The position numbers and the translations under genes were made by a program. A stretch of 64,000 nt of DNA from Hydnum rufescens UP504 (lineage: Eukaryota > Basidiomycota > Agaricomycetes > Cantharellales > Hydnaceae): the NCBI GenBank assembly GCA_014904985.1, contig MU129064.1, positions 78,052-142,051 on the forward strand. The letters run 5' to 3'. Below the pieces are notes generated by a model, which worked only from the letters and a program-made list of their open reading frames with translations, ran no database searches and was not told where the DNA came from. Shown here one piece after another: positions 43,719-53,356 of this stretch (the first letter of the stretch is position 1; each line of letters starts with the position of its first letter).

Positions 43719-43921
43719 GGCGTTACCGGACGCGTAGGCAGGTCTCTACTGGACGCGTCGAAGTGTGAGCTCTCTGCACGTGATTGGGGCGTGAAGGCTG
43801 GGAGTTGCCGTAACTTCGTAAATCGCCCCAGTGAATATTCAGAATGGTGCGGAAACCCACAGTCACAAGAGTCTTTCTCTATGGCTGAGCTCTATTATAG
43901 TCTGCACACCCAGCTCTAACA
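43719..43921. promoter_or_regulatory. POL3/TMEM14 divergent promoter with two MluI cell-cycle boxes
   Basis: ACGCGT occurs at 43730-43735 and 43753-43758, both within GGACGCGT and 23 bp apart, immediately upstream of the POL3 start. In yeasts ACGCGT (MCB) is bound by MBF and drives G1/S expression of replication genes including DNA polymerases. A CACGTG E-box lies about 20 bp further on, next to ATTGG (an inverted CCAAT). Extending the yeast regulation to this fungus is inference. Confidence 0.65.
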
Positions 43922-44449
43922 ATGGCAAGTTTAAACGAGTTTGAATTTTGTTCTGCTCTCCAAGCTCAGGCCGTACTCTCAGGCTGTCCTAACAATCGTT
44001 GGGGGCATCGCTGGCTACGTCCGCACGCGATCTATCCCATCCATTGCCGCTGGTGTATGCCTGACTGTCTACATCTGTGGTGCTTCGTTTTCTGATTCGT
44101 TGATCATTAGACTGCAGTGGGTGGGCTGTATTTGGCTTCGTGGGATCGAATTCGAACGGGTGCTGCTAATGGATATGAAGGTGCTCTTGGCAAGTATCCA
44201 TGTCTCCCGGGTCCTCGGTTTTTCCAGGGCCAAAAGTTGAGCAGTCGTTCGTAGCGTCCTCTGTTCTTCTACTTCTCTCGTCGTTACCTCGCGTCACCAA
44301 GGGCCCTGTTCCACTCGCTCTCACCGGTGCGCATCATTGCCACACAAAACCTATTCGTTTGCTGATCGGTTATTCCTCTGGCATACCCAGTCACGTCCTC
44401 CCTGGCGGCCGGATACTATGGTAAAACGGTGTATGATTTCCGACAATGA
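43922..44449 (+). CDS. TMEM14 / UPF0136 small membrane protein
   Basis: A small hydrophobic protein of the TMEM14 family; animal members sit in the mitochondrial inner membrane and one helps export a heme precursor. Recognisable exons: YSQAVLTIVGGIAGYVRTRS with IPSIAAGV, a middle exon ending SSVLLLLSSLPRVTKGPVPL and ALT, then across a 52-nt-class intron VTSSLAAGYYGKTVYDFRQ and TGA at 44447-44449. The ATG at 43922 is the likely start, but the first splice junction is one base out of frame. The fungal function is unknown. Confidence 0.68.
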
Positions 44450-45160
44450 GAACCGAGGGACGGACTACTCGGCGGAGCTGACATTGCCAAGCATGAACTG
44501 GATCTGGGGACGAATAAAAGAGGAAGGGGCATCATGAATCGTTCCCTTGTTGATTATATAGATGCATGTATCTTCGTTTGCTAACCGCTACAGAGCGTAA
44601 ACTTTTCTGTTCATCAGCTCCTAATATGGGAGTCTATGCATTTCCCCTGTTGTATGCGTGAAAGCATGACAGATAACATCAGTCATCCACCAAGAGAGGC
44701 CCCGCCGCCATTCACTGTGGACTGGGGGTCGTTCGTCCAATTCCATTCTGCAGGTCCGCCAGCTGCTTTCATCTCAAGATCAACCGGTGGGGTCAAGGCA
44801 CGGGGCGGGCAGCACACGGAAATTTTATGTTCCTACATTTGAGTTTAGCTACTGGATGTACCCTTTTTTTGGCAGCAGCCATCCGACTCAATTGAGTCAC
44901 CTGAGCATCTCACTCAACACCACGACCCAATATCCCTGAATCTACTGAACGACCCGAAGCACACTGTCAGTGCCATCTACAACCAAAAGCCAAATATTTT
45001 CTCGTTTGGCTCTCAGGACAGTCGCAGGATCTCATATTCGTTATCTCTTTGGGTAGTACTGTGACCTCAAAACAAATTTGCGAGATTCGTTCGGGCAGAG
45101 CTCATTCTTCATACAATCCGTCTTAACCTTCGTTCCGGTGTCTGGATTTCTTGGTCCCTG
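44450..45160. other. Intergenic, promoter of the eIF4E-family gene
   Basis: About 700 bp with no supported gene. Confidence 0.4.
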
Positions 45161-46265
45161 TTGCCAATCCTACTTTCAAAATGTCCAATCACACCTACTT
45201 CTCCAACCAGTCTCAACGCCACTCTGCTCCAGGATCCCATACAGCCGAATGTCTCCACTGGGGCAGCGCCGGGCACTGGTACCCCACCCATTAACTCTGC
45301 GTCGCATCTATTGAACGGTCCAAACGGTGGCGGAAATAATGGGGAGCGACCGAGAAGCCAGTCACGCCTTTCCCTATCGCTCTCAGGGACTGGTGGTGAG
45401 AAGGATGGAAATGGCGGGAATGGCGTAGGGAATGGATTGGATGGCACTACGAGCACTGGTAGAACTGTCCACCCGCTTCGATCAACGTGCGTTCCTTTGT
45501 TTTTAGGTAGTGCGTGGTTCGCAATGACGAGATCTGTGTGTCGCAGTTGGGTGTTCTGGTTTCGTCAGCATCGACTAGGAAAAGTACATAATTACGAGGA
45601 GGGGATCAAGAAGATCACGGCGTTTAGTTCGGTGCGTGTGGTCATACCCTTCTCGTATTCGCGTGCTTCTTTGAATAAAACAAAACAATAGGTGGAATCC
45701 TTCTGGTCCCTGTGGACGCATTTGACGCCACCTGGAATGTTGCAACCAACTACTGATTATCTCCTCTTCCACTCGGATGTACGACGTCCGGTATGGGAGG
45801 ACCCGATGAATATTGACGGTGGAAAGTGGATCGTGCGATTGCGCAAAGGCGTCGCGGATCGTTTATGGGAGGACTTAGTTTTGGGCACTATCGGGGATCA
45901 ATTCGAGGAGAGTGATGCCGTATGTGGGTGTGTGCTGAGTGTAAGGATGCAGGAAGATATCCTTAGCGTTTGGCATCGAGACGAGAAGGATACTGCTGCT
46001 AAGAACAGGATCAAGTGCATTATCCTTCCTATTTTTCTTTTGAAAATAGAATGGCACTGACCATACTCCAATGCTATCTTAGGGAAACTATTCGTCGATG
46101 TCTGAATCTACCGCCAAGTATGGCGATGGAGTACAAGACTAATAATGGTATATATCAGCCTTTCTTCGCCCTCACAGAGAAATCTGAAATCGTCATTCTT
46201 CAGATAGTCTACAGGACAAAAGTAGTTTCAGGACGCTGACGGCTGAAAGGACAACTACTTCCTAG
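45161..46265 (+). CDS. eIF4E-family mRNA cap-binding protein, 4EHP-like
   Basis: Cap-binding translation factor. After a Ser/Gly/Asn-rich leader, the core reads VHPLRSTWVFWFR, HNYEEGIKKITAFSSVESFW, SLWTHLTPPGMLQPTTDYLL, FHSDVRRPVWEDPMNIDGGK, WIVRLRKGVADRLWEDLVLG with IGDQF, then VLSVRMQEDILSVWHRDEKD. The cap-stacking tryptophans and the WEDP glutamate are all visible. The first stacking position falls in the WVFWF segment; class II proteins (eIF4E2/4EHP, yeast-lacking) vary there, and the PTTDYLLFHSGVRRPVWED wording is that class. Introns are inferred at about 45491-45546, about 45630-45691, about 46018-46070 and 46148-46203. The long leader frame has no ATG of its own. The nearest ATG (45181) is in another frame, so the start needs a 1-nt correction or an upstream exon. 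Confidence 0.83.
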
Positions 46266-49200
46266 TACCACCTGTATACCATGTCGAAAGGGTTAACTAT
46301 ATTGTGTTGTTGTGAAGTTCCCCTCTAATTTTCTTGTTGTCCCTGCTGAACGCTACTATCTTATAATAGTGCCTTTCTATCTGAGGCCAATTTTTTATGC
46401 GTGGTTCCACGATTCACCACTCTAAAATATGCAGCTTCCGAACAATTCTCCAGAGACTAGCCCAAGCTGAACGCGAGTTTAGTGCAGTGGTATTGCACAT
46501 CTCGGTCGTGTTTGGGCTATTAACGATTTGGACAGAAATTTCCAATCCTTTCCCCCCAGATACAAGGATTTGATCTTCGATTTGTCTTGGTTCCATTCTT
46601 GATTACGTCTCTATCATCTATCTGATACCAAGTCGAATCATGCTCGGGATCCTCTGTCAGTCAAATAGACGATCTTGGTCTGTCAATAGGGTGTTCGTAC
46701 GGATGTCGATGACAATCGTACCCTGACAATGGAGGATCGCTCCACCTCGGGCTCAGGGATCAAGTACATGACCTTTATCGGAGTCCAACATAGTTTCTCT
46801 TTGCTTCGTGATAGCGTCTAGTCTACTAGGCATCTCGCGTCCATATTACCACGGTCGTTCGCCTTACAGACACCTGGGATTAACTCACGGATGGCTCGTA
46901 CGCCTCAGATATTATTTTGATGCAACGTGATGCCTCTCGATTTCATTCAGTGGCAGCCCCAGTTGAAAATATGCCGGATACCCCGGTGGCGCGCCTTTTT
47001 GGGGCTGTATCCGACCAGAATTTGATGGAACCGAAAGGTATGGCGCAATATTGAATAGAGTGTCTTCCTTGAACACCGGCTGTAACGACGGTTTCAGATC
47101 ACATCAAGATGCCCTGCGTTTTCCCGTTTCGTCGTATATCCCGCAGACTCTAAGACACTTTCTCAGGACCATAAACGCTGGGATAAACCCAGTCGCATAG
47201 TACGTTGTGTAGCTCCTTCCGCCATCTGTCACGCGACTCACGCCCTCGATCATGGAAGAAAAAATATGAAAAATTCAGCACACTCAGCTTCAATACCACC
47301 ATGAAGCGTGGGTCAATTTCCCTTCTTTTTTTAACGTGCCTTCCTCATGGCCATCTTAGCGCCGAGCGGCTTCTCGGTCCGAAGTCCGGCATCTGTGGCA
47401 CTGACTCAGGTACAACAATACTCTCTCACAAACGATGTTTATTGAGGTGTATGGTACGCTCCACGCACTGGCTCAAATCCATAATTTTTCGTGGCCTTGG
47501 ACATCCTTTCCATATTAAATTCTGTATATAGATTCTCGGATTTGGGCGAGATCCATCGACTGGTGCTCGCGAAAGATGGGAATGGATCTCTACGTGGTGC
47601 TGCGCCGCTGCAGACCGTCTACCGGACGGTACCTGATCGACCTGTTCGCCTATCACTCAGCAACGAGTCGTTTGAAGAGCAGGATCTCTGGAAAGGGGAA
47701 TGTCGCACCTTTAAATCGAGCTGGATATGGATCGTAACTGCTGGCGATCCATTTTGAATTCCAGGTGCTTGTTGTTGACCTGAGGGACCATCCTACAGTG
47801 TGGCGCGTGTTCGGTGTTGTGAGCAGGTCAGAATATAGTTTCATGATATACATCAGATTGAACGCACCTGACGCCGATGACAAGTTTCGATTGTCCGTCC
47901 CGAGGCCAGAGGCGAGGATCAAGCTGGGGTCCCACTGATCGAGCATGTAAGGAGGATATGATAGACTCTCGAGGGGAAGATATTCACCGAAGTTATTCGT
48001 CGTGTGGGTCGTCGTATGACATCCCACATCCCCACCACGGGAACCATCGGACCCGTTGCCTGTCTCTGCAAGTGAAGGCAGCCCGCTTGAGAGAGTGCGG
48101 TCGTGAATGACCAACAGCCTACTTACGGATGGTGCTGCCGCAGAAATTTTGGATTTCCATGCAGTTAAGCGAGTACTTGGGCTAAGTATGCCTTGCTCCA
48201 GGTGAGTTTTTATAACAGCAGCGGGCGAAGCACCCGGGACGCCGACCCTTCACCGTGTTCATCAACGCCGCTCGGGCTCGTTATTTTTTTTGTTTGCCTC
48301 GAATAGGCAATTGGCAACCAAGGAACTAGGCGAGAGCTCTCGGCTTTCATGAACCGGTCACCAAATCTCTGTTCCTGCCTTCGTGAAAAGCCTCGCACGA
48401 TAAAAAGGGACAAAGGGGGGCCCTCAGGAAATGTAACCCTCTGCCGACCGGTCGATACCGATATAGGAGGATTAGGAGGTGACAGGGTCGATGTTGATCT
48501 CCGCAAGAGGCGTTTTTAAAAAATAAAAAACCTGGCATTGGTGTGCCCTTGACAAGCATTTCTTGGGAACGTGTAGTCAAGAAGTGTCTTTGGCTCGACT
48601 CACCCCGCATACACCCGTCAGCTCATCGGTGGAACAGGGGCTATTTTCTCACCTTGGCCGCGAGACAATCCTCAATTCACCGGAAAGAAGCTTGGGGGGC
48701 CTCTGAGACATTAAATCTCGACCCTCCCTAGCCAGGGATACATGTGGCTTCTACTGCTATCGCCTTTCATGGCAGGTGTAATGTGGTTCCTGGGGTATCG
48801 TCTTCTGCTTCTAGTACTTGTTGTGATAGTCGGCCTGAACGTCAATCTGGGGGCCGTGCTAAGTACTGGGGTGGACGCCGACGAAATCTCGCAGTTCGTG
48901 ATACTCAGACACAACGTAACCTTGTATCACGCAAGGTAAAGACATGGGCCCCCCCTGTCCAAAGTCGGTGCGCCGTGCTCTGCGGAGGTGAATCGTGTTT
49001 TTATCTTTGGTTTACCGTAACCATAGTTCCAAACAGTGACGATCAGGAGGTCATCTGGAAGTCCCCTAGAGATGGTTATTATTCGTGGTGATCTCTGCCA
49101 TTTTCACTCAGGCGCGCGGATATTAACCCGACATAAATTACTGTATTCGGCAAAAAAAAAAAACCGTCGAGATTGTCTGGACAGTGATCAGCGACCCGAC

Positions 49201-49533
49201 GACACCATGAATACGTCAATCCATCGCTATTCTCTTCCGTTTCCTCAAAATAGAGAGCAGAATCGAGGGCCGAAGATGGCTACCACGAGCCGAGGTTTCG
49301 AGGCATTACTCACATTGTTTCCAGGGAATAATGAGTGATCGAAACATTTGAGTGTCAGAATGTGAACAGAATGAGAACTAGATTGGATCTAGATACATGC
49401 GAGGCAGAGTCGACGACGACGAAGGTTCATTATAGACTTGGTCGACGAAGGAATGGGAAGCAGAGAATCATGACCAGAAAAGAAGCAAAAGCCCACAAGA
49501 GCACTTTGAACACAACCACAATCCCATCATGAC
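46266..49533. other. 3.3-kb region without a recognisable gene
   Basis: The longest open frame here is 47653-48114 on the minus strand (153 codons, including YLPLESLSYPPYMLDQWDPS). It has a plausible composition but no family I recognise and no clear partner exons. The opposite strand is also largely open. It could be a decayed or lineage-specific gene. Nothing else is supported. Confidence 0.4.
47653..48114 (-). pseudogene. Possible lineage-specific or decayed gene fragment
   Basis: A single open frame of 153 codons rich in Ser/Thr/Tyr/Pro, without signal peptide, membrane segment or motif. Not recognised. Listed only because it is the sole long frame in a 3-kb gap and its composition is not that of random sequence. 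Confidence 0.2.
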
Positions 49534-50134
49534 TCAACCTTGATGGGATCCGATACTACCACCATGACCCCCCTTGGTCACCACGGATGTGGCATTTCCA
49601 CCAAGACCGGTGTCTATATAATGCTCAGATGCACTGTAGGTGAGCCAGGACTGGGGATATCTCACCGAGGTCGGCTTTGAAAAAATCTTGCTGTAGACCA
49701 GGGAGCTGGTTGCCGGAACCGATGCTGCCACCGTCGCCTCCAACCGCGGCCCGCACGGGGCTTCGTTTTCTGGGGCGTCTGTTGTTGCCCATTGCGTCCG
49801 CAGATCCGCCCGACCCTGTGGCTGTTATGAGACGGGCGAGAGTAAGGATGTAGTGAGTGCAGGAGTACACCATGTCAACTCACTCAAGACGGCCTGGTCG
49901 AAGCGCTGTTTCGCAAAACCCACATTGTTGGAGCCGATGCTTCCACCGTTTCCCCCTTGTGCGTAGGGACCTCTAGCGTCGCCTCCATCGCCGGTTTCTG
50001 AGCCGAGGCACTAAGTGATTGGATGGAAGCAGCGCCATGAACGATCTCTTACTCATTGTTGCATTAGCAAAACTCTGAAAAGCAGTAGGCTGGGCCTTCT
50101 TGCGTACGGGCTTGTCGGGAGCAGGCGACGCCAT
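49534..50134 (-). CDS. Small protein with GGxGGSIGS repeats, function unknown
   Basis: Start MASPAPDKPVRKKAQPTAFQ, then SFANATM. A 55-nt intron (GTAAGA...CTCAG) leads to TGDGGDARGPYAQ, GGNGGSIGSNNVGFAKQRFD with QAVL, a second intron (GTGAGT...ACAG), TGSGGSADAMGNNRRPRKRS and VGGDGGSIGSGNQLPGLQQD. If one base is removed from the six-A run 49680-49685 (T6 on the coding strand), the frame continues through YPQSWLTYSASEHYIDTG to KGGHGGSIGSHQG and TGA at 49534-49536. Otherwise it stops at 49625. Three exact GGSIGS units and two looser G-D/S-GG units recur at roughly 35-45-residue spacing. There is no signal peptide or membrane segment. The basic patch RRPRKRSPVR could be a nuclear signal. I recognise no family. 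Confidence 0.6.
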
Positions 50135-52245
50135 GGCAGTTGGATACAAAGACAGGTGATGGTGAGGGTTCTTATAGAGGATCACTTGTCATTCGTGCGA
50201 ATTCGGGGGCTATCATCCTCGCATATTGCTGCGCGAACAACCTCAAATGCCTTCTTTAGGCAGTGCAGATATCTGCAAGTCAGTAAGGCGGCCAATAGCA
50301 AATCCCGGATTAGGAATTGCCAGTGCGCGCTTCAACAGGGGGCTGTGTCGAGGAGCCCGCCGTATCCATGAGACACCCATTAACAGGATGAGTAATAGCG
50401 CATAGCTTTCAGTGAATCCGTAGGGTGCGTGATCAGGTGTATTGCATTACGGGTACCAGAACCGCCAGATGGCTTTGCAAATCAAACGCCATCCCAAGTG
50501 GTGCCGAGGTTCGCGGCAGAGACCGAGGACCCAACATTGGAAAGACATTATCTCTCCGCAAATTCGCTAACCGAATACGATTCAAACTAGCGCTGCTTGG
50601 CGAAAGTCTTCCTTGCTCGTTTTGGCCACATTGCACTGCATCTATAAGTATCTATTCTTGGCTGTTTCAGAGACGCATATAATGTTGGAGTGTTTGTCTA
50701 GTATTAGTGAGAAGTCATGCAGGTAAGCATAAAAGCTCTCGTTGCCTTGGGCAGTAATGTGTAGATTCCTAATTGGGGCCAAGATGTTGTCATGAAACTG
50801 AAATTTGACAAACATGGTTCCTAGCTGCTCTACTTCCGTGTAGACGGAGTTATGAATTGTCATTAACGGCCGCTACGCCTTCCCCACGTCTCGTCTACCA
50901 TTCCAAAAATGGGCCCCGCTTCTCCCGCATCAGGAAAAGCTCGCATTGATACTACGGTGTTCAGAAAATTCGGCCTACATAGGTGAAGGTGAGAATTAGC
51001 TTCGGTTTATGCTTGGTCCCAGCGTACGGGGTGCATGGCTTCCGCTTTAGGAAGAGTGTCCTCAATGCCCATCCGAGACGATTTATTGTTCATTGGAGCC
51101 TCATTAAATCGCAATGTTCTCCCCTTCTCCTTTTTGTGACCTCCGTACATCCCTATGCCCAAGACTCTACAAAACAATCTAGAGAATCTGTGGATCCCAG
51201 GTTCTTCTGTATAAGCGGAGCTTCAAGTCGCTTTGATGTCGTCATTGACTGTTACCACGAAAACGTTAATTTCGAGGGCCTAATATTTCATTCAGGACAA
51301 CCCCGTGGACTCGACATCATATCTCACTGAACGGCCGATATTTCATCTCCCTTTCATCGTCATCACACTATTACACTGCTTAGCCTCAATCTGTAGGCGT
51401 GGTCCCTATATAGGAGACGTCTGACCCGTGTTATGTTTCTGGGATTTCACGACAAGGACTGGCCACATGAATAATTGTATGTTGGATCATCTGGAACGGA
51501 ATCGCCAATTCGGCCGGCGTTCATAACCCCTCTGACATTGTGTTTTCACAATATAGACGCAAATGTGATCCTTGAAGGCTGATAGGTCTACTATGCATGA
51601 CAAACGGAGGTGGCGCTCGTCCGCCATCGTTGTCTATTTCTTCGTGGCAATGCTATCTTACCGACACAGTGCAGCCAAACAATCTAATAAGGAAACTTAC
51701 ATACCTCGCACTTTGTTTCGGTATGAAACTTCCACTGGCATTCCCACCCTTAGTTTTTTTTGGCCTAACATTCCCTGATTCGACTGTGGAGCCCCTTGGA
51801 GGTGGGATCAACAACCAGGGTCGTTTTCCTTTGTTCAGGACGATGGATACCTCCAATATTGCGATTCCCTCGTACTCAGGGCCGAATATCCCACAAAATA
51901 CGCTAGATGGTCGGCCATCAGTTCTCGCCGCCTACTCATCCGCTGCACCACCTAGCGAATCAGTGTTCGCCCTCTGTCAATATCGGTTTGCCATCACTAA
52001 CTCGCGGCCGTAACAGTGCGAGCGGCGATCGGCCGTTCGTATTCGATATGCATCACCCCGATCCACTTCCCTTGCTGCTGTGCGTAGCCCCTGACCCAGC
52101 CTCCTTCCTGAAATCAACGCCTCCGCCAGCTTTCCCCTTCGCCACGTTCAGGCCGCCCACTCCATGCACCCTCAAAACGAGATAAATCACGTCCCCACTC
52201 CTCTCCCCCCTAGGATTCCAAGTTCAACAGCCCCCCCTTTCCCGC
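50135..52245. other. 2.1-kb region without a recognisable gene
   Basis: Short open frames on both strands lack domain character or splice continuity. The first 150 bp must hold the promoter of the GGSIGS-repeat gene. Nothing else recognised. Confidence 0.4.
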
Positions 52246-52975
52246 CGCCTGGGTCTACGCCACCGTCGACTCAATTTTCCGACCCCCTCGACTGTCTTGT
52301 ACTCGTTGGGGGTGGGGTGGCCCATCGTCTGATCACCCGTATCCACACCGACATCAGCTGCAGGACGCACGCTGCGCCTTGGTTACTACCTCCGCCTGGG
52401 TGCATGCCGCCGTCGACTCAAGTTCCCGCCCGCTTTGAGTGTGCCTTGGACTAACGGTGTTGGTGACCCATCCTCTGATCACCCCTATCCACGCCGACAT
52501 CGGCTGCAGCACACATGCTGCGCCTTGGTTACTGGCCTCCGCCTGGGTGCACGCCACCATCGATTCAAGTTCCCGCCCGCTTTGAGTGCCTTCGACTCAC
52601 GGGTGTCGAGTGGCCCATCCTCTGATCACCCGTATCCACACTGACATCGGCTGCAGCACGCACGCTGCACCTTGGTTACCAACGTCTGCCTGGGTGCGCG
52701 CCACCGTCGACTCAAGTTCCCGCCCGCTTTGAGGGCCTTAGACTCACGGGTGTCGGGTGGCCCCTCGTCTGATCACCCGTATCCACGCCGACATCGGCTG
52801 GAGCACGCACGCTGCGCCTTGGTCACTAACTCCCGCCCGGGTGCACGCCACCGTCGACTCAAGTTCCCGCCCGCTTTGAGGGCCTTGGACTCACGGGTAT
52901 CGGGCGGCCTATCCTCTGATCACCCGCATCCACACCGACATCAGCTGCCGCACGCACGCGGCGCTTTGGCAACTT
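52246..52975 (+). repeat. 147-bp minisatellite, about five copies
   Basis: The word GATCACCC(G/C)(T/C)ATCCAC starts at 52331, 52477, 52624, 52771 and 52918, giving periods of 146, 147, 147 and 147 bp. A decayed partial unit precedes it (from about 52246). Each unit also carries GCCACCGTCGACTCAAGTTCCCGCC-like and CGCACGCTGCGCCTTGG-like words. Units differ by only a few percent. 147 is a multiple of 3, so one frame stays open across copies with a 49-residue period (for example 52672-52977), but its Pro/Arg/His-rich content does not look like a selected protein. Confidence 0.9.
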
Positions 52976-53356
52976 GACAGGGGATACGTTTGCGGCAATC
53001 AATGAGGGGTGAGGTTCAGGAGGAAATTCCGGGTCATTCTAACCCTAGACGGGTACACGATCGCTGATCAGCCTTGTGTTCCAGGCTCATCCCACCTTCC
53101 ATCTATGGTCCGTGGGCTGGTGGGCGCAATCCAGGTGCTGACTGTGCTTCTTCATAAACTAGGCTGGCTTGTGCACGGATCGCAGGCACGCTGGTGCTTC
53201 AGATCAACAAGGTTTCTATCCAAGAAGATTTCATTGCGACGTATGTGTACAAGAGAAAACAGATAGAGTGACATCGATGCATAGAAAACAAACAAAAGTG
53301 CGCCAAACCCCACGTTCCGAACATCAAGATCCACATCTTGATGCTGAAGGAGGGTA
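52976..53356. other. Spacer between minisatellite and EH-kinase gene
   Basis: About 380 bp with no supported feature; expected 3' flank of the kinase gene. Confidence 0.4.

Noticed and set aside
52672..52977. 101-codon frame through the 147-bp repeats as a repeat protein
   Set aside because: The open frame follows from a period divisible by three. There is no start context, promoter or domain, and neighbouring units carry frame-breaking changes.
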